Below are positions 26,174-34,924 of a DNA stretch of 59,843 nucleotides, piece after piece. Position 1 is the first letter of the stretch. Each line of letters begins with the position of its first letter. Both the position numbers and the translations under genes were made by a program. The notes beneath the pieces are model-generated. The model worked only from the letters and a program-made list of their open reading frames with translations. It had not been told where the DNA came from and did not search any database. The stretch spans positions 1 to 59,843 of the forward strand of contig JAQIBH010000016.1 in NCBI GenBank assembly GCA_027859205.1, given 5' to 3'. Origin of the DNA: Bacteroidales bacterium (lineage in GTDB: Bacteria > Bacteroidota > Bacteroidia > Bacteroidales > UBA12077).

Positions 26174-26311
26174 TTAGTTTTTCGGACCTTCCCTTTGAAA
26201 CAGGTTCTTTAAGGCACTCTTTAATTTTTTTTCGCTCTTATGCAAAAGATCTAAATTAAATCTAACAGCTTGTTTTAATACATCAATAGAACTCCTTAAA
26301 TTTCCTACCAT
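26174..26311 (-). CDS. Unrecognised 45-residue basic helical protein
   Basis: This short gene reads MVGNLRSSIDVLKQAVRF, continues NLDLLHKSEKKLKSALKNLF and ends QREGPKN. The predicted product is basic, with one long amphipathic helix. The start codon is ATG at 26311; the next gene begins 5 bases after its stop, a spacing that supports translation. Nothing in it points to a function. The tight pairing with the 119-residue gene is the main evidence that it is real. Confidence 0.5.
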   Translation of the reverse strand: MVGNLRSSIDVLKQAVRFNLDLLHKSEKKLKSALKNLFQREGPKN

Positions 26312-26433
26312 GATCTATAATTATTAATTACTTTATGTGTTATAAAACATAAAATCGAAGAAAATGTTTACTCATTTCTAATAATTATTAACTAATGATA
26401 AGTAAAAAAATCAATGAGTTGCTTAAAGGAGTT

Positions 26434-27654
26434 TTATGATTTTGAGTCTAAAGCATCACGTAAACCATTGCCTATTAGTGTAAAAGATAATACCATAATC
26501 ATAATTGCAATTCCTGGAATAATTGCTAAATAGGCTTTGTCCATAATAATATATCCGTAATGTTCTTTAATCATTGTGCCCCATGATGGTATTGGAGGTT
26601 GAACCCCAATTCCCAAAAAACTTAAACCGGCCTCAAGTAGAATTGCTGTTGCAAAATTAGCAGCAGATATTATTATTACCGGACTCATGATATTTGGGAG
26701 AATATGGCGAAATATTATTCTAATGTCACCAAACCCTAGAGCTCTTGCAGCTTCAATATATTCTTTTTCACGAATACTTAGGACTTGCCCTCTTACAACC
26801 CTTGCCACTTCAACCCACATAGTTAATCCAACAGCAATAAATATTTGCCAGAATCCTTTTCCAATTACCATTGTAATAGCAATAACCATTAGCAAGGTAG
26901 GAATTGACCAAATAACATTTATTAGCCACATAATTATATCGTCAACTTTTCCTTTATAAAAACCAGCAAAAGCGCCCAAAGTGACACCTATTACTAAAGA
27001 AATAAATACTGAAATTAGTCCAACCGAGAGCGATATACGAGTGCCAATTAATAAACGACTAAACAGATCTCTCCCAAATCGATCAGTTCCGAAAATGAAA
27101 TACCTCGATATTATATGTTCTGTAGTAATTTTATCTTTTACTTGTTGAAGTGATATTTCCTTGTTAATCCCACTAATATCGGTAAACTGAAATTTATTGT
27201 CTGCGAAAAATATTTTTGATCCATATTGAACCTTTGATATAACATTAATTGGATTTATTTCTTTATATATAGGATCTTCGTTCGCAATATCATTAAATTC
27301 TTCGAGGATTAATGTATTATTTATGAATTGAAAATTATTAAATGGAATATAAGTGAATTCGTTTACTCTTCCAGAAACCATTCTTTTAAAAACACCGACA
27401 TTTTCTTTAATTTCATTTTTCTGGATTTTAAGCATTTCGCATTTAAACCCAGGTTTTTTAGTTGATATTTCCAGAATTTGGGTATTTGCAAAACTTGTTT
27501 TGTCCGGAGTTATTAAATATCCAAGAACTCCAATAATTAATGCAACAACTATAACAAACAATCCCATTAAGGATAGTTTATTATTCTTAAATCTTTGCCA
27601 TGCAAGATAATTAAGTGAACCAGTAATCTCTGTTTTAGGTTTTCGGAATATCAT
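26434..27654 (-). CDS. OppC/DppC-type peptide ABC transporter permease
   Basis: This 406-residue inner-membrane protein belongs to the binding-protein-dependent permeases. The N-terminus (about residues 10-55) has the OppC-type cytoplasmic segment and first helix. An insert of roughly 120 residues (about 60-180) follows and should face the periplasm. Five more helices follow from about residue 205 with the EAA loop EYIEAARALGFGDIRIIFRHILPN. It ends SFTLIGNGLRDALD, the C-terminal signature of DppC. The insert makes it longer than E. coli DppC (300) and is common in Bacteroidota. No OppA, OppB or OppD/F lies near; partners must be encoded elsewhere. Confidence 0.88.
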   Translation of the reverse strand: MIFRKPKTEITGSLNYLAWQRFKNNKLSLMGLFVIVVALIIGVLGYLITPDKTSFANTQILEISTKKPGFKCEMLKIQKNEIKENVGVFKRMVSGRVNEFTYIPFNNFQFINNTLILEEFNDIANEDPIYKEINPINVISKVQYGSKIFFADNKFQFTDISGINKEISLQQVKDKITTEHIISRYFIFGTDRFGRDLFSRLLIGTRISLSVGLISVFISLVIGVTLGAFAGFYKGKVDDIIMWLINVIWSIPTLLMVIAITMVIGKGFWQIFIAVGLTMWVEVARVVRGQVLSIREKEYIEAARALGFGDIRIIFRHILPNIMSPVIIISAANFATAILLEAGLSFLGIGVQPPIPSWGTMIKEHYGYIIMDKAYLAIIPGIAIMIMVLSFTLIGNGLRDALDSKS

Positions 27655-27666
27655 ATTTAGTCAAAA

Positions 27667-28791
27667 TTATCTTTTTTCTTTAAAATTACGTCCCTTCCAG
27701 TTAAAATTTCCTATTAATCCGAAACTTACTGTAAGAATAATGTAAAAAGGATATTTAAACTGCAAAGGGAGAAATAACCAAAGTAATTTTTGCTGATGAA
27801 AAAATCGTGAAACAGGAATAAGAATACTTAAATCGAAAATAGATTTTAAGATAAAAATTGTAATAAAAGTGCTAAAAAAGCTAAAGTTGAAAATTGAATA
27901 TGCAAAACTAAAAACTAAAACTAAATTTGTTAATGTAACAATAATTGCAGTAAATATGATATCAAAATCACGATACATTTTGCTTTTTGATGTCCATCTT
28001 AATCTTTGATTAAATAATCCACGAATAGATTTTTCAGCCTTAGTATAAACAATTGCATTTTTCGATTTTATGAATTTAATAGCCTTCTTATATTTCTTTT
28101 TAATGTGCAACATAAAAAAAACATCATCGCCCGAAGCATAATTATAATAAAGCTTTGATTCCAAAAATGCAGATTTTTCAAATAAGAGATTTGCACCATT
28201 ACTCATAATGGCATGATTGATTCCAATAGCACCAGCACCCGATCCAACCAGGCTTAAAAATTCTAGACATTGCAATTGAATTAAAAGTGTTTTCCGATTT
28301 TTAAAAGCAACCGGACCAACTAATAATTTAGGTTTAAATTGATCGTAATAATTAACCAGAGTTCTTAACCAATATTTATTCATTGTGCAATCGGCATCGG
28401 TTGTTATAATAATTTCTGAACTTGAATTTTTAACTCCAAAAGCGATAGCTTCTTTTTTTCCAGATTTAGATTCAGGCAATCTTAAAAGTTTTATGAAATC
28501 AAAATCTTCTGAATATTTATCAATAATTTTAATAGTATTATCTTCAGAATGGTCATCAATTATTATTATTTCAATTTTTTCTTTTGGATAGGTTTGATTT
28601 AAAAGTGCTTCTAAAAGATTGGGAATATTTTGCTCTTCATTTCTGCAAGCAACAACTATACTTAGGTGATTTTTACTAATATCAATTTGAGCTATGAATG
28701 TTTTTATCTTTAACCAGCCAATAGTGTAACTAAGTATGGTTAAAGCGTATATTCCAATTATTGAATAAGCTATATATTCTGTAACATTCAT
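27667..28791 (-). CDS. Family 2 glycosyltransferase (membrane-bound)
   Basis: This protein of about 374 residues has an N-terminal helix (about 5-25) and a GT2 catalytic domain at about 40-260. Sites seen are VVACRNEEQNIPNLLEALL, the first acidic pair IIDDHSED, the DxD-like TTDADC and the acceptor-site region ending with the QxxRW-like QRLRWTSK near residue 265. Two to three helices follow in the last 110 residues. This plan fits processive or lipid-linked sugar transferases that act at the inner leaflet. Substrate not predictable. The ATG at 28791 is chosen over a TTG three codons earlier. The gene precedes the OppC-like permease by 12 bases on the same strand. Confidence 0.88.
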   Translation of the reverse strand: MNVTEYIAYSIIGIYALTILSYTIGWLKIKTFIAQIDISKNHLSIVVACRNEEQNIPNLLEALLNQTYPKEKIEIIIIDDHSEDNTIKIIDKYSEDFDFIKLLRLPESKSGKKEAIAFGVKNSSSEIIITTDADCTMNKYWLRTLVNYYDQFKPKLLVGPVAFKNRKTLLIQLQCLEFLSLVGSGAGAIGINHAIMSNGANLLFEKSAFLESKLYYNYASGDDVFFMLHIKKKYKKAIKFIKSKNAIVYTKAEKSIRGLFNQRLRWTSKSKMYRDFDIIFTAIIVTLTNLVLVFSFAYSIFNFSFFSTFITIFILKSIFDLSILIPVSRFFHQQKLLWLFLPLQFKYPFYIILTVSFGLIGNFNWKGRNFKEKR

Positions 28792-28967
28792 TATAAACAA
28801 AAATACTAAAAATAGGGATGACCTTTGTTAATCGTGCGTATTTTAAGGGCTAAACCAAGTAACACTAAATTAAAATATTTAAAAGATATTGATAATAGGA
28901 ATCAATTTTTATAACTTAGCTAAAATCGTTTTGCAGCTTATTACTCAATTGTTTTATAAAAAAACAT

Positions 28968-29546
28968 ATGTCAGATAATCATTTTGAACTAACAAATCAG
29001 GAAAAGAAAAAACTTTTACAAATAGCCAGATCTACCATTAATGAGTATTTAGTTACAGGTAAATCATTAAAAATTGAAAAATCGGAGCTCACTAGTTCTT
29101 TGGAAATGGATTGCGGAGCATTTGTCACTTTACATAAAGATAAAGCATTACGCGGTTGTATAGGTCGTTTAGTTACTGATGAATCCTTATATATTATAGT
29201 TCAAAAAATGGCTATTGCTGCTGCAACAGAAGATTCAAGATTTTCCGTGGTTGAAAAAGACGAATTGAATAATATCGATTTGGAAATTTCTGTATTAACA
29301 CCTTTAGAGAAAATTGAATTGATAGATGAAATTGAAATAGGCAGGCATGGAATTTATATTAAAAAGGGATTTTCTTCAGGGACATTTTTACCTCAAGTAG
29401 CCGTTGAATCACAATGGACAAAGGAAGAGTTTTTAGGTTATTGTGCAAAGCATAAAGTAGGAATTGGTTGGGATGGATGGAAAGACGCTGACATTTATAC
29501 TTTTGAAGCAATTGTTTTTAGCGAAGAAGAATCCAAAAATAAATAA
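28968..29546 (+). CDS. AMMECR1-domain protein (AmmeMemoRadiSam system protein A)
   Basis: This 192-residue soluble protein matches the AMMECR1 family throughout. Its signatures are GAFVTLHKDKALRGCIGRL at about residues 50-68 (with conserved LRGCIG), AAATEDSRF and the C-terminal GIGWDGWKDAD. Family A proteins are usually linked with a Memo-like protein B and a radical SAM protein. The biochemical role of the trio is not known, though protein modification has been proposed. Neither partner is encoded next to this copy, which stands alone between a divergent glycosyltransferase and a convergent VanZ gene. Confidence 0.9.
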   Translation: MSDNHFELTNQEKKKLLQIARSTINEYLVTGKSLKIEKSELTSSLEMDCGAFVTLHKDKALRGCIGRLVTDESLYIIVQKMAIAAATEDSRFSVVEKDELNNIDLEISVLTPLEKIELIDEIEIGRHGIYIKKGFSSGTFLPQVAVESQWTKEEFLGYCAKHKVGIGWDGWKDADIYTFEAIVFSEEESKNK

Positions 29547-29628
29547 AATAACTACGTACGGACTTTCACCAAACCCCGGAATCTTATTGAATTTTAAAAA
29601 AATATATTGCAGGCTGAGATTATGCAAT

Positions 29629-30012
29629 TTATTTAAATATCAGCTTTGGAATAATAACTCCTAAAACAAGACCAGAAAAATTTGAATAAAAATCGAAAGG
29701 ATTAAATGTGCGTCCGGGAATATATGATTGAGCAAATTCGGTTAAGCCCGATAATAAAAGCCCCCCAATTAGAAAATATATAAGATAAATAGACTTTACT
29801 TTAAGATAACGATCTGCTTTCCATAGTAAATACAGAATAGCAAGACTGAAATACACAAGAAAGTGAAGAATATAATCTAGTCTATAAGTATGATCTTTAA
29901 CATCTAAACTTAGTTTTATACTATTAGGAATTAATGTGAAGTATAGAATAATAACTATCCAGAACCAAAAGGCGAGGGCAAATATTTTTTTATTTTTAAA
30001 AAGGAATTCCAT
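29629..30012 (-). CDS. VanZ family membrane protein
   Basis: This 127-residue protein has four helices (about residues 10-28, 45-65, 75-92, 103-124). Conserved features are the Asp and His pair in DYILHFLVYFSLAILY, and GLTEFAQSYIPGRTFNPFDF, with the acidic Glu-Gln pair and DxxxN that mark VanZ-like proteins. The founding member confers low teicoplanin resistance, but the role of chromosomal relatives is unknown. It lies on the same strand downstream of copA with a 98-base gap, so co-expression with the copper genes is possible but not implied by function. Confidence 0.85.
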   Translation of the reverse strand: MEFLFKNKKIFALAFWFWIVIILYFTLIPNSIKLSLDVKDHTYRLDYILHFLVYFSLAILYLLWKADRYLKVKSIYLIYFLIGGLLLSGLTEFAQSYIPGRTFNPFDFYSNFSGLVLGVIIPKLIFK

Positions 30013-30110
30013 AATTATCGTACAAAGTATCTAGATATGAGTATCAAGAATATTTTTGTAAAAGTAGACATTAATCATTTATCTTGATACTAATATCTCA
30101 CATCTAATAT

Positions 30111-32327
30111 CTAAATAGATTTTGATTTTAATCTGAGGCTGTTTAAAACTACCGAAACAGAGCTAAAAGCCATTGCTCCGCCAGCAATCATTGGACTTAA
30201 CATAAATCCATTTATAGGATAAAGTATTCCTGCAGCTATAGGAATAGCAATAATATTATAAATAAATGCCCAAAAAAGATTTTCTTTAATTGTTCGTACT
30301 GTTGCTTTTGAAAGTTTTAATGCTGCTGCTATTTTTTCTAAATCTCCTTTAACCAATGTGATATCTGAGCTTTCAATAGCAATATCGGTTCCATGTCCCA
30401 TGGCAATTCCAATATCTGCTTGCGATAAGGCAGGAGAATCATTTATTCCATCACCAACCATGGCAACTTTATAACCTTTTTGTTGGAGTTCTTTAATATA
30501 ATCTAGTTTATCTTTTGGTAAAACTTCAGCTTTAAACTTATCAATGCCTGTTCTATTAGTTATATCTTCGGCGGTTCCCCGATTGTCGCCTGTTAACATG
30601 TGAACATGGAGGCCCATCTTATGTAAGTTTTTAATAGCACTAATCGAATTTTCTTTTATTATATCGGCAATAGAAATTAAAGCTACAAGTGAATTATTTT
30701 TGGCAACAAAAACTTGTGTTTGTGGTTTATTCCCATATTGATTAAAATATTGTTCTTCTTCTTCAATACCAATATTATTTTCTCTCATTAATTGGTAATT
30801 CCCAATTAAATATTCATTCGTATTTATTGTAGCCAAAACTCCTAATCCAGTTTGGCTTTTAAAGTTTAGCACATTAATACTGCTATTTGTTAAATGATTT
30901 AAATATTTTACGATAGAACTAGCTAAAGGATGTTCTGATTTTTTCTCAATAGCCCAAACGTCTTCTAAAATCTGATCTTGTTTAATATCGCTTTTTAGCC
31001 AAACAAGCTCCATTACCTCAGGTTGGCCTTTGGTTATAGTTCCTGTTTTATCAACAACAACTATATTTATTTTTTTAGCATTTTCAAGTGTTTCGGCATT
31101 TTTAATTAAAATTCCGTTTTCGGCTCCTTTACCAATTCCAACCATTAAGGCTGTTGGTGTTGCTAATCCAAGGGCACAAGGACAAGCTATAATTAAAACA
31201 GTAACTAATGTAACAAAAGAGTATGTGATTTGTGGCTCAGGACCAAGGAAGTACCAGATTGCTGCACTTATAATTGCTAAAGTTATTACAGTTGGAACAA
31301 AAAACGATGCAATTTTATCAGCAAGTTTTTGAACAGGAGCTTTACTTCCTTGGGCATTTTTAACCATTTCAATTATCTGCGATAGCATTGTATCTTTTCC
31401 AACTTTCTCTGCAATCATTTTAAAACTACCTGTACTATTTATTGTAGCTCCAATTACTATGTCATTCTCGTTTTTCTCCACAGGAATAGCTTCTCCTGTA
31501 ATCATACTCTCGTCAACAAAGGAGTTTCCTTCAATGATTTTACCGTCAATTGGGATTCTTTCTCCTGGTCGAATAATTAATATATCTCCTACAATTACAT
31601 CATCAATGGAGATTTCTTGTTCTACATTGTTTCTAATTACATGGGCTGTTTTCACTTTTAAGCCCAATAGTTTTTTAATGGAAGTTGAAGTTTTTGATTT
31701 AGCCTTTTCTTCAAGATATCGCCCAAGTAGAATCAGTGCGATAATGATTACTGCTGCTTCGAAATAAACGTGTGGTTTAATTCCTTTTGAAATAAGAAAA
31801 TCTGGGAAAATAGTATTGAAAGTACTAAATATAAATGCTGTCCCCGTACTTAAAGCTACCAATGTATCCATATTAACGGATTTATTTTTTGCTTGCTTAA
31901 AAGCGATAACAAAAAAATCACGTCCAAACCACGCTAATATTGGAATTGTTATAAATAACAGAATCCAATTTGCATAGGGGAGATTTGTGAAAAACATGGA
32001 TATTGTAAAAACAGGCGACGCTAAAAGAATAGAATACGCAGCTTTTTCTTTAGCTCTTTTCAAATGAGCTTTTTCTTTAGCTTCAATTTCTTCAATATTA
32101 TTTACAGATTGATTAATAATCAATTTATATCCTATGCTATCTACTGCATTTTTTAAATCTTGAGAGGAAACATATTTTTCATCAAATTCAACTAATACAC
32201 TCGCCGAGGCAAAGTTCACATTCGCTGATTTTACACCCCAAACTGACGACAACATTGATTCTACACTTTGTGCACAGACAGCACAACTCATTTCTTCAAC
32301 CGGATATGTTTCTTTTATTAAACTCAT
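30111..32327 (-). CDS. copA: Copper-translocating P-type ATPase (P1B)
   Basis: This 738-residue inner-membrane pump exports Cu(I). An N-terminal heavy-metal-associated domain has C15-x2-C18 (MSCAVC). Eight helices surround the core. The transport site CPC lies in [10 protein letters not shown] near residue 380. The actuator TGEAIP, the phosphorylated Asp in DKTGT (near 425), and the hinge [12 protein letters not shown] are all present, and helix 7/8 ends in NPL-type NSLRLKS. The phosphatase loop TGE and the HP motif (SEHPLA) are intact. It is the last gene of a copper unit with CopZ-like and DUF302 proteins directly upstream. Confidence 0.96.
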   Translation of the reverse strand: MSLIKETYPVEEMSCAVCAQSVESMLSSVWGVKSANVNFASASVLVEFDEKYVSSQDLKNAVDSIGYKLIINQSVNNIEEIEAKEKAHLKRAKEKAAYSILLASPVFTISMFFTNLPYANWILLFITIPILAWFGRDFFVIAFKQAKNKSVNMDTLVALSTGTAFIFSTFNTIFPDFLISKGIKPHVYFEAAVIIIALILLGRYLEEKAKSKTSTSIKKLLGLKVKTAHVIRNNVEQEISIDDVIVGDILIIRPGERIPIDGKIIEGNSFVDESMITGEAIPVEKNENDIVIGATINSTGSFKMIAEKVGKDTMLSQIIEMVKNAQGSKAPVQKLADKIASFFVPTVITLAIISAAIWYFLGPEPQITYSFVTLVTVLIIACPCALGLATPTALMVGIGKGAENGILIKNAETLENAKKINIVVVDKTGTITKGQPEVMELVWLKSDIKQDQILEDVWAIEKKSEHPLASSIVKYLNHLTNSSINVLNFKSQTGLGVLATINTNEYLIGNYQLMRENNIGIEEEEQYFNQYGNKPQTQVFVAKNNSLVALISIADIIKENSISAIKNLHKMGLHVHMLTGDNRGTAEDITNRTGIDKFKAEVLPKDKLDYIKELQQKGYKVAMVGDGINDSPALSQADIGIAMGHGTDIAIESSDITLVKGDLEKIAAALKLSKATVRTIKENLFWAFIYNIIAIPIAAGILYPINGFMLSPMIAGGAMAFSSVSVVLNSLRLKSKSI

Positions 32328-32342
32328 TTTTAATATTATGTT

Positions 32343-32564
32343 TTATAAGTTTTCAATTTCATATCCTGCTTTTGTAACAGCATCCATAACATTATTTGCA
32401 ATTTCTTCTGTATTGGGGTCATCGAGATCAACTTCTAATGTTTTTTCTTGAACATCAAGAAAAACTCGCCATGTTTTGATTCCGTTTATTGTATCCATAT
32501 TTGGTTTAATAGTAGTAACACAGCCATTACATTTAAGGCTGGTTTTAAATCTTAATGTTTGCAT
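32343..32564 (-). CDS. Heavy-metal-associated domain protein (CopZ-like copper chaperone)
   Basis: This 73-residue protein is one ferredoxin-like HMA fold. The metal site is C-x2-C in LKCNGCVTTIKP (Cys 13 and 16). CopZ proteins carry Cu(I) to CopA, and the two genes lie 15 bases apart here on one strand, so that role is likely. It lacks the usual Met before the first Cys, having Lys instead, as several Bacteroidota members do. The upstream DUF302 gene ends 2 bases before its start. Confidence 0.9.
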   Translation of the reverse strand: MQTLRFKTSLKCNGCVTTIKPNMDTINGIKTWRVFLDVQEKTLEVDLDDPNTEEIANNVMDAVTKAGYEIENL

Positions 32565-32566
32565 GT

Positions 32567-32953
32567 TTATAATGATTTTATAACTCTTTCGAGTTTGGTT
32601 TTTATTTCTCCCGCAATATCTACTAATGCAGGGTTGTTAACAGCTTGCATTGATGCTTGCGGATCAACAGCCGAAACATCAATCTTACCGTCTATGGTTT
32701 CTTGTACAACAATGTTACAAGGTAACATTAATCCAATATAAGGTTCGTTTGATAATGCTTTGTATGCATTTGGAGGATTACATGCACCAAGTATTTTATA
32801 TTTTCTAAAATCGACATTGATCTTCTTTTTTAATGTTTCTTGAACATCAATTTCAGTTAATACACCAAAACCTTCTGATTTTAATTTTTCGGTAACTTGT
32901 GTAATTGCAGAATCAAAGTCGGTAGATATAATTTTATTAATGTAATATGACAT
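32567..32953 (-). CDS. DUF302 domain protein
   Basis: This protein of about 128 residues matches DUF302: GFGVLTEIDVQETLKKK (about residues 32-48), YKILGACNPPNAYKAL (about 55-70) and MLPCNIVVQE. The domain often occurs next to copper or other metal resistance genes and may bind heme or metal, but no function is proven. The ATG at 32953 is preferred over 32965 because GGAGG stands 7 bases before it, a rare clear Shine-Dalgarno in this genome. It is the first gene of the copper unit, downstream of a structured leader. Confidence 0.85.
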   Translation of the reverse strand: MSYYINKIISTDFDSAITQVTEKLKSEGFGVLTEIDVQETLKKKINVDFRKYKILGACNPPNAYKALSNEPYIGLMLPCNIVVQETIDGKIDVSAVDPQASMQAVNNPALVDIAGEIKTKLERVIKSL

Positions 32954-32974
32954 TACAACCTCCATTTACTATAT

Positions 32975-33054
32975 AAAAAAATCGGCTCCGGAAGCGTCAA
33001 AGAAAATGATTATGAGAAAAATTACCTTGTTATTAACCCAGCTTCCGAAACCGA
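32975..33054 (-). promoter_or_regulatory. Structured leader or terminator before DUF302-copZ-copA
   Basis: TCGGCTCCGGAAGC (32982-32995) pairs with GCTTCCGAAACCGA (33041-33054) at 12 of 14 positions; the two exceptions are wobble-like on the RNA. The loop is 45 bases long and on the minus strand the stem is followed by seven T (A-run at 32975-32981). It stands between a CDF-like transporter gene and the copper unit. It can be read as a terminator with an unusually large loop or as an attenuator. Confidence 0.6.
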
Positions 33055-33105
33055 CTTATATTATAACACCAAAGATATAAAATTGTTCAGTGTGATTAAA
33101 TATTT

Positions 33106-33744
33106 TTAACAATTATCATTGCAACAACATTCAATTTTATTTTGTTTTGCTTTCCCGAAAGCTTCTTTGCCTTCCTTAAAAGCAAACCCAGCAATTAATA
33201 ATGATCCTATTATATCAATGTACCCTATTTCAAATATTTCATATAATCCACTTGAAACTAATAAAACAACTGATAAATATAAACAAGATTTAGTACAATT
33301 AGCATCAGCAATTATAGCATCTGAGTTTAATTTTTTCCCAACTGTTAATTTATATCGCATTAAAGAAAACATAGTGAGAATTGAAATTCCTGCTATTATT
33401 AATCCAGGAATAGTTGTTTCTGGTTTATTTTTTCCAATAATAGTAATTATAGCCCCAACTATAATACCGGCAGTTAAAATATAAAAACCAGTACCAGTAA
33501 TTCTTAATGCCTGTCGTTCAAATTTATCCCTTTTCTCAATTTTGGAACTTTTCATTCTGAAAACCATGTGAGCAATTCCAATACCAGAAATTACTTCAAC
33601 AAAGCTATCAGTCCCAAAACCAAGAAGTGACAATGTTTCATCCTCTATTCCAAAATATACTGATATAATTCCTTCAATAACATTATAAAATATTGTTATA
33701 AAGCTTAAAATTAAAGCTGTATTTAGGAGCTTCTGGTTATCCAT
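33106..33744 (-). CDS. Cation transporter, CDF-like, with Cys-rich tail
   Basis: This 212-residue protein has six helices (about residues 10-28, 38-58, 78-105, 115-135, 150-165, 175-190). The pattern FYNVIEGIISVYFGIE and GFGTDSFVEVISG near residues 20-55 recalls the first half of cation diffusion facilitators with SxxxxSxxE/D sites. The C-terminus ENxxCCCNDNC-type tail (QNKIECCCNDNC) offers four Cys for metal binding. It is shorter than standard CDF proteins and lacks their cytoplasmic domain. The place upstream of a copper unit suggests a metal-efflux role, with the metal not known. Confidence 0.75.
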   Translation of the reverse strand: MDNQKLLNTALILSFITIFYNVIEGIISVYFGIEDETLSLLGFGTDSFVEVISGIGIAHMVFRMKSSKIEKRDKFERQALRITGTGFYILTAGIIVGAIITIIGKNKPETTIPGLIIAGISILTMFSLMRYKLTVGKKLNSDAIIADANCTKSCLYLSVVLLVSSGLYEIFEIGYIDIIGSLLIAGFAFKEGKEAFGKAKQNKIECCCNDNC

Positions 33745-33777
33745 AACAGAATAAGAGATGTGATTATCTTCAATTGT

Positions 33778-34755
33778 TCAAATGTAATTATTTGTTTTTA
33801 TAAAAGACGCTTTTCTTAGGAAAAATACAGAACCAATGATTGAAGGAATAGCTAAATTAATAAACCACAGGAACATAGTTGACAAAACTATTCCTAAAAT
33901 ATTTATTGAAAACATTCCAATAAAGAAAATAGCTAGAGAACCTCTGATTCCGAGCTCTACAAGAGTAGTTGTTGGAATGACCGTAGCAAATAAATAAATA
34001 AGACTAATAGAAATATAAGCTTGAATTATAGTTATATTAATATCAAAGAATATAAGTAAAAGATAAAATTGACTGGAAAAAACGAAATAACGAGCAAAAC
34101 TTAATAGTAAAACCTTAAGTAATGAGCCAGGTTTTGTTTTCGAAAGGTATTCAAGTTGATTTTTACGCGTTTTGAAAAAAGGAATTCTTAGAAGCAATTG
34201 CTTTATTAATATTATATTAAAATACAGCCAAATTAAAATCAATAAAATAAGTGATAGACAGAAACCTGTAATTTTATTAAATATTGGGTTAATAATTGTT
34301 TTATCGGGGAATAAAAAAAGGAACAAAATGAATCCTAAAATCCCGGTGCTTATAGTTGTTAGGAATTGGGAAAAGCTTCCAATTCCGGTAGCTAATACTC
34401 CAAAAGTTCGTTTTCCTTTATCAATAAAAAGCACTCTGCCGCCAATGTCTCCAATTCTGTTTGGTGTAAATATGCCTAATGTTATTCCAGAAAGAACAGC
34501 TTTAAAAGCCGCATTAAATTTAAGATGCTGGATTTTATTGATTAAAATTTTCCATTTGAAAGTTTCAATACTCCAGTTAAAAATCATTAATAAAAATACT
34601 AACAGTAATATTAGTAAATCGCAGAAAGAATAATTTTGTGCAGAAAGTTTTATCTGGCTTATTTCTTCGAATTGCCACACCTTATATATTACGAAACCAT
34701 AAGATAGTAATATTAAAAAAATACTGACAATTATTTTTATTGATTTGCTCTTCAT
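33778..34755 (-). CDS. Lysylphosphatidylglycerol synthetase-like membrane protein (flippase-like domain)
   Basis: This 325-residue protein has about eight hydrophobic helices and matches the LPG_synthase_TM / UPF0104 family: NWSIETFKWKILINKI near residue 60, ITLGIFTPNRIGDIGGRV near 95 and IPTTTLVELGIRGSLA near 255. Such proteins without an MprF catalytic domain are thought to be lipid flippases or stability factors, unproven. The genes on both sides are unrelated. It is the first gene on the minus strand before a divergent rsmA. Confidence 0.8.
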   Translation of the reverse strand: MKSKSIKIIVSIFLILLSYGFVIYKVWQFEEISQIKLSAQNYSFCDLLILLLVFLLMIFNWSIETFKWKILINKIQHLKFNAAFKAVLSGITLGIFTPNRIGDIGGRVLFIDKGKRTFGVLATGIGSFSQFLTTISTGILGFILFLFLFPDKTIINPIFNKITGFCLSLILLILIWLYFNIILIKQLLLRIPFFKTRKNQLEYLSKTKPGSLLKVLLLSFARYFVFSSQFYLLLIFFDINITIIQAYISISLIYLFATVIPTTTLVELGIRGSLAIFFIGMFSINILGIVLSTMFLWFINLAIPSIIGSVFFLRKASFIKTNNYI

Positions 34756-34924
34756 GTAAATATTAGTACAATTAGGTCAAAGATATAAGAAGAATCTCAA
34801 TTGTTTGAAAATGATTTAAGTTTTTCGATCTTTGCAGCAATTTAGGTTAAGTTCGGTGTAAGTGTTTATAGATTTGAGTTCCGTATTTTAAACTAATTTT
34901 AAACCTCCTAATTAATTGTTTATC

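Noticed and set aside
29606-29628. Inverted repeat ATTGCA/TGCAAT after the AMMECR1 gene
   Set aside because: Six-base stem, AT-rich, no T-run; weak as a terminator.
31030-31767. Open frames of 100 and 102 codons antisense to copA
   Set aside because: They lie on the opposite strand within the conserved P-type ATPase core and have no family character; they follow from codon use of copA.
34172-34633. 153-codon frame antisense to the flippase-like gene
   Set aside because: Fully inside a membrane-protein gene on the other strand, Lys/Asn/Pro-rich without recognisable domain.
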